64,000 nucleotides of DNA from Acheta domesticus (Eukaryota > Arthropoda > Insecta > Orthoptera > Gryllidae), in contig JAHLJT010004567.1 of the NCBI GenBank assembly GCA_031308135.1, forward strand, positions 37,956,389 through 38,020,388, written 5' to 3'. Position numbers and translations under genes: made by a program. The number at the start of each line of letters is the position of its first letter. Within the stretch, counting starts at the first letter, position 1. Below, piece after piece: positions 11,100-22,325 of the stretch. The notes under the pieces were generated by a model that was not told the DNA's origin, searched no databases, and saw nothing but the letters and a program-made list of their open reading frames with translations.

Positions 11100-11159
11100 A
11101 ATCTGTTATTTTGAGATGGAGGGATCTAGAATATTTTAAAAGCTTTTTCTTCTTTTGAT

Positions 11160-13160
11160 TTAGATATAACAAGTGAGTCATTTAATACGAAATAAACATC
11201 GACATCTTTTTAACTTTGAGACGAGCAGATGTTTTTTATATGGATTTTCTGATAATTGCATCGTTACTGAGAAAAACATTTCATACGATTTCACTTGTAA
11301 TAGAATGTTAGAAAATTGTGCTTAAAGTAAGTGGAAGCGCTGAAGATATTTCTAAGATTCGCCAAAGAAAATCATCTATTTCTTTTGGATATGAATGACA
11401 AAAAGAACATTTGAGAATTTGCAGAATTGTTTACATATTTCGATTGCCTGCATGGATACTCACTGTGTTCAGGTGACATACAGGCTGCAACGAAATCGGA
11501 AAATTTTGAGATGAAAACATTAAAGAACTTATATTTCTGGTAAGCTGATATGTTTATACCGCATGAAATGACCCATATTTATGTCATTACTTTAAAATAA
11601 CATACAAGTTATTATTATTTTACTTTTTAAAAATCTGTATATTGTCATATCTTGCAGGAATTGGCAACTGTACAACGTGTCTTCTGAATTTGGAATATAA
11701 TGTGAATAATCGACAAGAATATTTTGCTGAGAAAATGTATGAAGTGTAAGTACAAATTTCCTTTTAAGCAGCGTATTTCAATAAAGTGAAAACTGTTAGG
11801 GCCGATAAATGCAGCGTATAATTGCTTGTTATAGTGAACATTTAACACTATCCTTACCAAAAGTTTAAAGTAAAATTTAGGAGCCTTTTAAAAAATCTAA
11901 TTTTTGTTATTTTTTAACATTAAACATACTGCACACATATTAAACATATCGGGCGAAAACTAGTACAATTTGGAAAAAATGTACACACTTAAATGAACGA
12001 ATTAATTTTTGGACAATAACTTTCATTTTGAGGAAATATCTTTCTTCAATTTTGTGGCTGTAGGAAGACTAAGAATGTAAATCAATTTTTTGAAATTTTC
12101 GAAAATTCAGAGTATTCAGAAAATTCAGATTGGATCTATTCCACCTTTATCAGTGTTTTTTATTCTCGTCTTACAACAAACTTAAAGAAAAATGTTTGAG
12201 CCTTTTGTGAGAAAATTTTGAAAGTGTTCGTGGGGCTTCATGTAATGTAGCACAAATCTTAAAGAATGTTTTTGAAAATTTCAACGCCTCGAATCAAGCG
12301 ACATCTACCATGGAATATCCCTTTTGGAACACATCCTTTGTATGGTTTTGGGGCTAGTTGTGTTCACAGACAGACGGACGTTTTGACAAAAAAATAAACT
12401 TTTTTTTCAGTTTTCAGCGGGTCTCAAAACGTGTATTTCCGTTCAAATGTCGAAATCCATTTTCCGCATTTCCGTTTAACGTACGTATACGAGAAAGTAA
12501 AAATCTCTCAAATTGTAGGTTATAAATGTTAATTTCTTACAATTACAGAAAATGCAGTGAAAAGTAAGCCGGAAATGGAATATAAGGAATTTTTAAGACC
12601 GTTATTTGCTCTGTTAAAAGTAATAAAATAAAGAGAAACTGGTTGTGCTAAAACAGCACGCACTTTCTGGCCCGTATTGTGAAGGAAACTTGCACAAAAA
12701 ATAAGTGAATTTACGCAAATCACCCGATTAACGATGTACGGTGCGTATTTTAGCCACAAATAAAACTATTAATTTACATGAATGCGAAAGAAAAGGGTGG
12801 CGTCATTATCGCCTTCGTAATCAGGGTGGCGATACAACAATGAGTTACAAGCAACAATGACCGCTAATTCGTATTGAATACACATTTTTCCAATTAGCAT
12901 TTTGGCACCGCTAGCGAGAAAATGAAAATAGACAGAAAAATATAATAATTAAAAGAGGATAAAAATATAATAATAAAAATTGCATTTACTTTTAGCTGAT
13001 TATAGTACCATAAACACGTGTATTTTTGTACATATTTCGGAGAAGTGAAAATTTCCTTTTGCGAAAAGCTGTATCTCCCTTAATTGATTTCAAAAAAGTG
13101 CTTTATACAAAAGTTGTACGAAATTTTATCATCTTTAAAATTGAATTGCATTATATTGAA
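11160..13160. other. Intergenic, with a dispersed-repeat fragment at about 12040-12500
   Basis: 11160-11880 is the end of segmental-duplication copy A. 12040-12500 matches the dispersed repeat family ('aacttaaagaaaaatgtttgagcc', 'gtgttcacagacagacgg', 'cgtgtatttccgttcaaatg'). A further fragment near 12630-12690 ('ctggttgtgctaaaacagcacgcactttctgg') resembles that family's terminus. No gene recognised. Confidence 0.55.
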
Positions 13161-14369
13161 TGGAATCAAAATGAATCATTCCGGCACTCCATAGACATCT
13201 TGAAGTGATAATGAAAATTACTCTGGGATATTTTGGTGTTTTTTTTTGTTTTGTTGAGAATCGGTCTCTTAGCACATTCCTTTTAGTCATATTTTTCCAC
13301 AAGGTAACGCTCTGGTAGAAAATTGTTGTAAATATAATATTTTGAAAAGAAAGTGGTGATGGTTATTTTGCACTTTAATGTTAACAAACTACACGTATAA
13401 CCGATGATTATTCACCTACAAAATTATTCATGGGAAGAAGAATTAAAAACACAGTGCCGTGTGCATCAGTAAATTTGGAACTTTCGTTACTATCTATAGA
13501 TACCGTTTGAATAATGATCGAGGAACAGCTATGCAAACACCAGAGGGCTTAAAACAAAATGCGAGAATTCGCGGAACTTAGTTCCGAAGGTAAGGTGAGA
13601 ATAGTTGATTTTAAACGTCCTTACGAAGATGAAGATAATGCGGAAACTCCTTATATTTATCTGTCAGCCGAAGTGTTGAGCTGACCCGAGTGAAATGAGC
13701 CGAGTATTAGTGATTGTTGACGACTTGTTGCATTGTTTTTCGCGACGATGTTGGTGACTTGTGATTTTTGGCGGACGTTTTCTGACGGTCTTAGCTGTCC
13801 TTTTGGCACATGATTTCTGGTCTGTTGGTTGTCTACTGTGATTAAAGTTTCAATAAACGTGAAGTGTTGCAAACTAATTTCGAATGAGATTTAAGGTGTT
13901 GGTTGACATTTTCCAAAAAAAAAGCTGTTTAAAGACAGACTTTGAAATAAGACCGTGTAATATTTTTCGAAGATATGAGCAGTTTTGCGTGAAATATATC
14001 AAATTTTTTGACTATTATTTTCCCCAAAACGGCTCCGAACGTTTCGTTTAAAACTTTTCCTCGTATGTAGCAAATTACGGTAAAAGATTGGGCTGATCCT
14101 ATATCCGGGGAACTCTCTGCGATTATGAAAATAGGAAAAAAATACATTGCATAAGACCCATATTGATAATAGAATTTTTTCTTCAATAACATCTCTTGTA
14201 AAATAAAAAGTCCTTAAGAATTTAAGAACACGTTCTTGAAAAAAATGTATATTAGTTTTCGCGTACTTTTTAAATTGCGTTCGTTGTTCTTTCTGAATAC
14301 TCGAATAATTCCAAAAGTTAGAAATAGCACACAAACCACGTTTTTGAATCCGGAAAATTGAGTTTAACC

Positions 14370-14545
14370 GTACGCGGGATGTAAATGTGTCAGGTGTTTA
14401 ACTCGAATTTCATTATTTCGAATCTTGGCGCGGGAAATAAAATTGCTGGACGTAACCCTTTCGCAGGTTCATGCAGTATAACATGGCGTATGCGTTACGA
14501 ATAACACGAGAACGTATGTGTGGTAGCACAACTAGTATATCGAGA
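14370..14545 (+). mobile_element. SINE copy, duplicated with the segment
   Basis: Paralog of the SINE at 7045-7220: 'atttcgaatcttggcgcgg', 'ataaaattgctggacgtaa', 'gttcatgcagtataacatgg', 'gcgttacgaataacacgag'. It sits at the same relative place in copy B, so the insertion predates the duplication. Confidence 0.6.
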
Positions 14546-15404
14546 AGCCACAAATCTAGAATTCTGTCTATACAAGAAATAGTATTAAAGAAAGTAATTT
14601 GACGCACATAGGAAGAATAATTATCAAATTTTTAGGATTCAGGGACTGAAAACGAGCTTTTCTGTCGGAAAATGACAATATTCGTTGGGGCATTATGATA
14701 TTTTCTCTTTACTACCTAAGTATAATACGAGACAGTTAAATTGAGGGGGCGTACTTTCTTGCTGTTCTTAGCAATAATAAATTTAATGTAGTTGCATTTC
14801 TGTGTAACATTGAAACCTTTTTTGTATGATCACTCTACAAATCGGTCGTGGCATATTGTAAACATTTCGGAAGTTGCTTTCTTCTCGCAATGTGTCTTAT
14901 GTCCAAAAATAATGTTTACACAAGGGACATTCGGCTTAGCTTAGCGTACAGCAATCGACAGCGATATGTCGACGATTCTGCACCACTTCTAAGCATCTGC
15001 GCATGCGCAACATGAACTACACAAGTGCAATTGCTGTCGATTTCTGTTCGCTACGCTGTGCTCCTAGACCGTGTTTTCAAAATGTAAACTAGGACGAAAG
15101 CAATGTTGGTAAAAACATTATTACCAACTTTTATTTTTAAAATATGGAAAATGTCATAAAAATAATGGAAAATGTTATTAAATATTTCATACATAATGTA
15201 GTAATTGTAAGTAGATATATTAGTTTTGACAAAAGTAAGGCCACTCAAAAGCGACAAACATTTGGGCACCGCAATGTGGTTATGGATTTACAACTTGGTA
15301 CAGGTCTTCGACATTTGCGAGAACATTTCTTCTTCTTCGACGTCTTGTCTTTTTTTCTCCAAGGGCACCCTTCTGCACAACGAGCTTTTTGAGATTCATC
15401 TGGA

Positions 15405-15545
15405 GGATGAGACTCCGGAGGTGGGGACTTTGGATGAGACTCCGGAGGTGGGGACTTTGGACGGAGACTGTGGAGGTGGGGACTTTGGAGGAGACTGTGC
15501 AGGTGGGGACTTTGGAGGAGACTGTGGAGGAGGCTCTTCGGAGGA
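15405..15545 (-). repeat. Short GC-rich tandem repeat, 33-36 bp
   Basis: Units such as 'gagactccggaggtggggac' plus 'tttggat' repeat about four to five times. On the minus strand they encode Ser-Pro-Pro-Pro-type units. Not seen in copy A. Confidence 0.75.
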
Positions 15546-15589
15546 GGAACCAGAACACTCTTCAACGTAAATACGTCTATTCCGAGGAT

Positions 15590-16758
15590 GTGAATCTTCT
15601 CTAGAAACAGAGCTTCGTTGAGGACGCGGAGATTCATTGTTAGTACTACTTCTCCGACGTGGAGGTGGAGAATCTTTGTTGATACTACTTTACGACTTGG
15701 AGGCGGAGTTTCTTTGCTAGCACAACTCCTCCTCCGTGGAGGTGAAACTTTGTGGTAACGTGAAGGCCGTCGAGAAACCGAATCTCTTCGTTGATCATAA
15801 CGATCACTCCGCCGTGGAGGCGAGTCTTCTCTATAATGCATCCTTTGACGTGAAGTTGAGTCTTGTGTTAAATAATATGTTTTCCGTGGAGGTGAATCTT
15901 CTCTATAATCAGACCTTTGTCGTGGACGTGAGTCATCTCTGTTCAGAGAAGTTCGCCGTGAGGGAGGATTACAAGGAAATGAAGGACAAACCTTCTCTTT
16001 TCGGTCGTCATACATTGGCAATGGACCTCCTCCGTTTCGCCGTTTACTGTTTTGACTATTTTCCGGATAATTACAGGGAAACAACGGGCAATCTCGAAGG
16101 CGTTTCTTCCCGGCCGTTGTACGCGGGCAATGGATACTCGGCAGCTGAATATCGGCGATACGGATCAGGTTTGTTCTCGAGAGGTGGACATGGCGAATAG
16201 GGCGGTCGTTCGTCATATCTTTTACCACCTGGAGGCTCTCGGTATGGAGGATAAGGTGGATATGGGTAACAGAATCCCCTGGGCCCAGCACGGGGGTCTG
16301 CATATGCCTCCATGCGGGGGCGTGCATATGGCTCTTGTTCGTAGTAGGTCGTAGTTGGACTGTGGGCCTTGCGGGTATTTCTGGTTATCAGGGCATCCGG
16401 GTGCCGCACAGGGGCTGTTGATGCGGACCGGGAGAAGCTTGGGCGGAAGCGTCAGCTCGGGCGGGAGCGTCAGCTTGGAGGAAGCGTCAGTATGGGCGGG
16501 AGCGTCAGCTTGGGCGGGAGCGTCAGCTTGGGCGGGAGAGTCAGCTTGGTCGCCCCTTGCCCCCTTGTCATCTGGGCCACCGCAGGGTTTCCCTTCCTTC
16601 GAGCGGCAGATTTCCGTCTGAGTGCATCTGTCCGACGCTTGTTTGCCGTTGCCGTCTTCCAGTTTCTTCTTCGAAGTGGCGAAATTCGCTTCCCACTGAC
16701 CGGAGTAACTGCACGCGACGCACCGTGGATACATTAGCAGCACTGACAACACGTACAA
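15590..16758 (-). pseudogene. Frame-broken paralog of the Ser/Pro/Arg-rich repeat protein
   Basis: The N-terminal segment is nearly identical to the gene at 8166-11099: same 'aacag' acceptor-like context, LYVLSVLLMYPRCVACSYSGQW-type start split across the same bases, CGGPDDKGARGDQAD. Downstream, the homologous protein is spread over three frames: first breaks near 16480 (one base lost in 'cttggaggaagcg') and 16390, another near 16110, and another near 15690. Conserved pieces include FCYPYPPYPPYREPP, CPSFPCN, YREDSPPRR. The 78-bp array is nearly absent. Downstream at 15400-15550 lies a separate 33-36-bp repeat encoding Pro/Ser-rich units in a continuing minus frame, perhaps an ancestral C terminus retained here but not in copy A. 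Sequencing error cannot be ruled out for single breaks, but several occur. Confidence 0.75.
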
Positions 16759-16859
16759 AATCTGTTATTTTGAGATGGAGGGATCTAGAATATTTAAAAT
16801 ATTTTTCTTTACTTTATTAGATATAACTAGTGAGTCATTTTACTCATTAACTTCCAATG

Positions 16860-16906
16860 TTTCGATAACGCTAACTTATATATTATATATATATATATAC
16901 ACACAA
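16860..16906. repeat. (TA)n/(CA)n microsatellite at the Tc1-like element boundary
   Basis: Alternating TA followed by CACAC; the mirror arrangement GTGTG then TATA stands at 18323-18400. TA is the expected Tc1/mariner target. Confidence 0.8.
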
Positions 16907-18340
16907 CACACATCGTCATAAAAAAGCTGCAACCAGAAGGACGAGGCGGATTGCGATAATTCGTTGGCAGATAGGTAGACGGTACGATGCGTACTAAATG
17001 ATTACACTTTCACGTTTGTAGGACCAAAGTTTATTGGGGCTACACGTCAAAGAGGTATTGTTACTATGGCGTGGGGCCGCCATGTTGGCGATCACATGTG
17101 TCTAGACATCGCAGCATGGAGTTGTACAGGTCTCAAATGGTGTCCTGTGCTAGTCCATCCTATGCAGCTTGCACCTGAGCGCGTAGTTCTCGCAGATTGG
17201 TGGGTAGGGTTGAGGTCCTGATCGCACGCTCCATTGCACCCCAAACATTCTCGAGCGGGGAGAGCTCTGGCGATGCGGCTGGCCGTGGAAGATTATCCAC
17301 AGCGGCAAAGCATGGTCGGGAGATGGCTGCGGTATGTAGACGCGCGTTACCCTTTTCAAATAGGGCATGGGCGTGGGCGTTCCCGAACGGCAGAGTCATC
17401 GTTTGCAGGATCTCCTAAACGTACCGTGCAGCTGTCACGGTGCTCCCGAGGAACAATAACGGTAGTCGGGCACCATAGGATATCGCGCTCCCAAACTATC
17501 GCAGCAGGCTGGCGGGACGTGTGACGGGATACCACAACCCGCTCGTCGTGACGCTACCCATTGCGCCTCCAGACACGGACCCGGTGGTCGTTGCCATTAA
17601 GGCAGAAGTGGGACTCGTCGCTGAAGATGACCCGCTGCCAGTCTGCATGGCCCCAGGTCCATCGTTCCCTAAGCCAGGCGAGTGTGTAGCGACGATGCTG
17701 GGGTGTGAGTGGCAGGCGTCGTAAGGGTCGGTGTGCGGCGAGCCCTGCGTTGTGCAACCACCTGCCAATGGTACTGGAACTTAAAGGATATGGCAGTGCA
17801 GTCTGTACAGCTCGCTGAATAGCACTTATCGTTGCAATTGGATCTGTTCGTTCGTGGTGGACAATCCGTCGGTTCTCTCTCCTAGTGGTGTTTGGCGGAC
17901 GTCCAGATACTGCATGTCGTGTGTGCGTGCCTTCCTTAACCCATTGCCGTCAACAGCAGGCGATGGTGTTGTCCGTACGACCGGTGTGGCGCGCAATACG
18001 GCGTCAGGACCAACCAGCCTCCCGCAGACCAACGATACGGCTTCTCTCGAACGCGTTTAACTGGACAACCGGCTGCCGAACGCGTCGCCTAAGCATAGTA
18101 TATGTGCAGGTGATGCTCTGGCGATATTACCGGATGTGGGAATGGCTGGCGCGGCCTCTTTTCTTCGTCGGCGGGGGCGACGTCACGCCTCTTCCCCCGC
18201 CCCCCCAATGCGCGGCCGACCGTGAAAGCAAAATCATTGTCTAAGCGAATGTTGTACAAAATACCCACCGAGTTTGCAGCGGATCAGTAGGGTCCTTCGA
18301 AGAACAGCCTTTTTTATGACGACTGTGTGTGTGTGTGTAT
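16898..18340 (-). mobile_element. Tc1-like DNA transposon, about 1.44 kb, inactive
   Basis: Terminal inverted repeats are CGTCATAAAAAAG-CTG near 16913-16930 and its complement CAGCCTTTTTTATGACG near 18305-18321, each with CA/TG-rich outer ends flanked by TA repeats. On the minus strand lie broken transposase pieces. An HTH region around 17880-18060 resembles ERSR-type Tc1 helix-turn-helix sequence. The first DDE Asp occurs in VIFSDESHF (near 17640). The C-terminal block SPELSPLENVWG (near 17250) contains the third catalytic position. Frames change several times and stops interrupt the reading, so it is dead. It is inserted in duplication copy B. Confidence 0.9.
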
Positions 18341-18358
18341 ATATATGTTATATATAAC

Positions 18359-18398
<40 letters not shown>

Positions 18399-18401
18399 TA
18401 T

Positions 18402-19663
18402 ACAGAGTGAGTCACGTAACTTTAGCACCTCCTGTACTTTTGAACGGTTGAAGATATTGCAATGCAGTTTTCACGGAAGTGAATGAGGGAATGGGGCTAA
18501 TTGATATGTGTATTCTCTTTTGATATGTGATTTCTCTTTTATCACTTGTATTTTATGAGATATTTGAGCTAACTTTGTTTTTTCAAATGGGACTATACTA
18601 TTTTTCAGTCTATCATAACAATCGTAAAAAGACAAATCCAAGATATAAATATTGTCATATGTTAGATAAGCATTTTTTTGAGTAATTGTGATTTTTTGCG
18701 ACTAGTGTTTAACGGATATTTTCATTGTAACTGTCAGCCCCACAAGGTCACGCAGCGCTCGCCCAGCAAATGCGGGGTCGGGAAAGGGAAGGGATTTTAG
18801 TACTTGAGGATAAGAAAAATATTCACAAAACTGTTGCATTTTTTCCTGAACTCTCCTTTCCATCCTGATCCATTTTCAGATATTTTGTGTTTCTTAGGGA
18901 TTGAAAATACAGATTTGTCTTAAGTAGTATTTATTGAAATAAGATTATTTCTATCCCTAAGTTATTATTATATTCTTATTAACATTGAAATTGTTTGCTC
19001 AAAATACGCAATATTTTTTGTACAGTGTTAATTATTTATTCTTATTGTGCTTGTTTCAAGATCCCATTAATACGTATCTTATGAAACCCCATTAAATGGA
19101 GTTGAAGTTATTAACAATTTTAATACGATACAAACTAATGACAAATCCTTACTTTCCATTCTTTAATTCCTTCAATCAAAGAAAGACGAAAATCTGAAAA
19201 TGCGGAAGGATGGAAAGCACAGTTCAGGAAAAAACCGCAGTGGTTTTGTGAATATTTGGAACATGTTTCGTTTCTTCAAATCTCCCTTCCCTTGCTGGGG
19301 CGCGCGTTGCTGGTGGAGCGCTGCGTGACCTTGTGTGGTGGACTATTCAAAAAGTCCGTTAAACCCCAGTCGCAAAAATCAAAATTAATCAAAAAAAACG
19401 CTTATCTAACATATGACAATATGTACATCATTAGATTCGTCTTTTTACGCTCGTCATGGTGGACTGAAAAAATATGTATAGTCCCATTTGAAAAAACAAA
19501 GTTACCTCAAATATCTCGTAAAATACAAGTGATAAAAGAGAAATTAATGCACGTATCTATTAGCCCCTTCCCCTCATGCACTTCCGTGAAAACTGCATTG
19601 CAATAACTTCAACCGTTCAAAAGTTACAGGAGGTGCTAAAGTTACGTGACTCATCCTGTATAT
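18402..19663. mobile_element. Foldback (long-TIR) element, about 1.26 kb
   Basis: The left end TGAGTCACGTAACTTTAGCA (from about 18407) recurs inverted at the right end (to about 19655). Complementarity continues inward for roughly 400 bp with indels ('ttgcaatgcagttttcac', 'tttcaaatgggactata', 'acatatgacaatat', 'gcagcgctcgcc/ggagcgctgcgtgacc'). Flanks are TA-rich, consistent with a TA target, but not proof. The centre (about 18830-19200) has no ORF of note. Probably a non-autonomous Tc1/mariner-type or foldback element. Confidence 0.85.
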
Positions 19664-20247
19664 ATACATATAACGAAAAACGAATCTTTGAGAATTGATA
19701 GAATTGAGGTACATATTTTAATAGACTGCATGGATACTCACCAAGTTCCGGTGACATACAGGCTGCGACGAAATAGGAAAATTACAAAAACTCTTTACGG
19801 GAATATGTGCTTTTGAGATGAAAACATTAAAGGAATATTATGATTGATAATTGTATAAGGAACTCCCTAGTGTGTTTATACCGCATGAAATGACTCCTAT
19901 TTAAGCCATTACTTTAAAACCACATATAACTGATTATTATTTTACTTTTTTAAAATCTGCAAATTGATATAAATAGCAGGAATTGTCAACTACACTAGGT
20001 GTCTACTTAATTTGGTATATAATGTAGAAAAATTTCTAATATATTTTGCTGGTGTTGGAGAAAATTCTGAATTATAAGTCCATGTTTCCCCTTCACCAGT
20101 TTATTCCAATAAAGTGAAAATAATTTGAGGCTATAATTGCAGCGTAAGAGATTTGTCCAAATCCGAATAAATTCTGTATTAGCCGGATAACACATTGATC
20201 GCCGTGTGCATCGCTATTGATTCATTCTTGTAACATAATACAAAGCG

Positions 20248-20350
20248 GTCTACGTATCCGACTTGCTCCGTGAAGTAACGGAAGTTATGGAGTTCGGGAC
20301 ACCACGTATTTTTGGATGGGTGATCGTCTGGATACCTCGGTTGCTAACGG
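20248..20350 (+). pseudogene. 5S rRNA-derived segment (pseudogene or 5S-headed SINE)
   Basis: The stretch 'ccgtgaagtaacggaagtta' to 'tttttggatgggtgatcgtctggatacc' aligns with the internal control region and 3' half of insect 5S rRNA. It matches the A-box-like AAGTTA...TCGGG, the spacing of about 20 bases, and the C-box-like TTGGATGGGTGACCGCCTGG with two transitions. The 5' third of 5S is not convincing. The next 250 bases contain 'ccgctgcccgtagcg' and could be the body of a SINE3-like element. Recognised from memory of 5S sequence. Confidence 0.6.
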
Positions 20351-20699
20351 CGCCGTGCCGCTGCCCGTAGCGATAAATGTCATCGAGTGACTGCAACGCT
20401 CCGAGACAAATGACTGATAACGTAATGGAGAATTACTCCAATGTATAGATGCCCAATGCTCCAAAGAGCTAAAGGAACGTGTTGCATAAAAGACGTTACG
20501 CATAAAAGAAGCTATGTGAATGAAAGATGCTTCACAGCCAATATCATCTTCCAGACTGTCGCTCAACGACGCTGGATGTTCCAACGCTATGTAAATGAAG
20601 ATGTGTACTCTACAGCCTATTGAACAGATCAGTATATTTGGCCTAGGTGAATATACAATATAATATCTTTAAAAGTGATTTTGAGAAAAGAAACAGTTT

Positions 20700-20830
<131 letters not shown>

Positions 20831-20875
20831 TAGGAGGTTTACAACAAGAAACCTGCTTCTTTTAATGCGACGTAT

Positions 20876-20912
20876 TATCTTCTTCTTCTTCTTCTTCATC
20901 ATCATCATGATC
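20876..20912. repeat. (CTT)n(CAT)n microsatellite
   Basis: Trinucleotide tract TCTTCTTCTT followed by ATCATCATCATGATCA. Confidence 0.9.
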
Positions 20913-20940
20913 AAAATCGGTCATTATTGAATAACGGTTG

Positions 20941-22320
20941 GAAATACTAAAAGACGTTTAACTTGACCTGAAAACAGCCCTCCATACCATCCAATTTCAA
21001 CTGCAAAGTTATATCAATGTATAACTAACGTGCGCGCGGACACCAAAATTTGTATTTTCGAAAACTGAAAAAATTAGCGCGGCAAATCTACAATAATGCT
21101 AATAGAAAATTTTCCTTATAATATCTGTTCTAATAATATATCTTTTAATAAACCCTTATACAATTGTTTAAAAAGTAGTATTTTACGTAATTTTTGTTTG
21201 AATTTAAAGCAATTTAATTTTTTCTCAAAATGGTAGCACCATTCGTTCAGCATTTAATCAATAATATTTTCATTGATCCTTTTCTGCAATTCGTGAATAT
21301 AAGAACAGTAGCATGTTGTTTAGTTCTCTTACCTCCAACGATCAATGCAACGCCAACATTACATGGATGCGTTGTGACAATCAAAATATCATCAAGAGAG
21401 AGCAATTGCTTATTTTTTTCATTCTTGTTGATTGGTCGAGTTCTCCATCACGCCATTCAATTGAAGAAAGAGTTGCTTTGGAAAAGAAATCAACGAGTCA
21501 ACGGATGGGTTGGGTCTGTGGGACCCACGACGTAACAAAAGCTTCAGCCAATCATATACAGATAACACGAGAAGCCTGTTCGTCTCTCTACCTTTCTTTT
21601 ATTTTCAAATGAAACGTTCAGTGTGATAGTCATTGCCGTATAGATTGTATACGTGATGAAATGCGTAATTTGTTTCGTGCTTGGATCTCTCAGACCCAAC
21701 CCTTCCGTTCGTGTAACTGTAATCGAGTAGGTAGGTATTCCTATTGTTAGAATTATTTATTATTGTTATATAGATAATTATGTTATTTTGTATAATATTA
21801 CATACAACTAAAGTCAAATTGAACTGTAATGCCAGAAACGAGTAAACCTTTCCAGACGAGGATGATTCTAGGGAGGCCTCCTTGCGTTCCTCCTTAAATT
21901 TACCAAATATTTTTGATAAAAAAAATACATAATGTATAAACAATAATGCTTTCTTTTATATCAAAATAATATAATGAAGTCCTCTTACAATGATAGAAAC
22001 CAAATATTTGCGATGTAATTCTTGATTTTCAACACGGGTCTCTCAGACCCAAGCCCATCGTGTTACATTTTTTCATCCATCCGTTGCCGGGTTAATATAT
22101 GAGGTGTGAACCAGATTCGAAAATACTCCTAAATCTGAACTTGCTGAACTGCAAACACAACGGTCCTCGTAACCTAGGTCTCAAAAATACTCGATTCAGG
22201 AAAAAAATTCGGTAGTTCTTTTCTCATTTGTTCTCCTTGTTTCTTGGGTTGCTGGATTCAAATTTGGAGTTTGTCATCTCAATACATATCACCTTGACGA
22301 AGAATATTGCAAAACATATT
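20941..22320. mobile_element. Possible piggyBac-like remnant; otherwise no gene
   Basis: At 22025-22096 the minus strand reads TTAACCCGGCAACGGATGG, i.e. a TTAA followed by CCC, then the palindromic phrase GGGTCTGAGAGACCC. Related phrases occur at 21505-21525 ('ttgggtctgtgggacccac') and 21690-21710 ('atctctcagacccaaccc'). TTAA followed by CCC is typical of piggyBac ends, but I did not find a matching opposite end or a recognisable transposase, so this is tentative. Short frames at 21230-21612 look non-specific. Confidence 0.3.
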
Positions 22321-22325
22321 AAATA

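Larger units (their letters stand above)
4480..11880. repeat. Segmental duplication, copy A
   Basis: This interval is collinear with 13160-20180. Matching landmarks are 4490/13170 (CCGGCATTCCAGAG versus CCGGCACTCCATAG), 4990-5160/13397-13570 (ACCGATGGTTATTCAC and following), 6410/13825, 7040-7400/14350-14720, 7600-7760/14930-15080, the Ser/Pro/Arg-rich gene 8160-11160/15590-16820, and 11420-11870/19700-20170 (GCATGGATACTCAC, GGTGACATACAGGCTGC). Copies are clearly diverged, with many indels. Copy A alone has the tRNA-derived SINE at about 4690-4950 and the GC-rich element at 5700-6370. Confidence 0.85.
13160..20180. repeat. Segmental duplication, copy B, with two later insertions
   Basis: Collinear with 4480-11880. 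The match breaks at about 16850 and resumes at about 19690; the intervening DNA consists of (TA)n, a Tc1-like element and a foldback element. Copy B has a much shorter repeat-protein gene than copy A. Confidence 0.85.
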
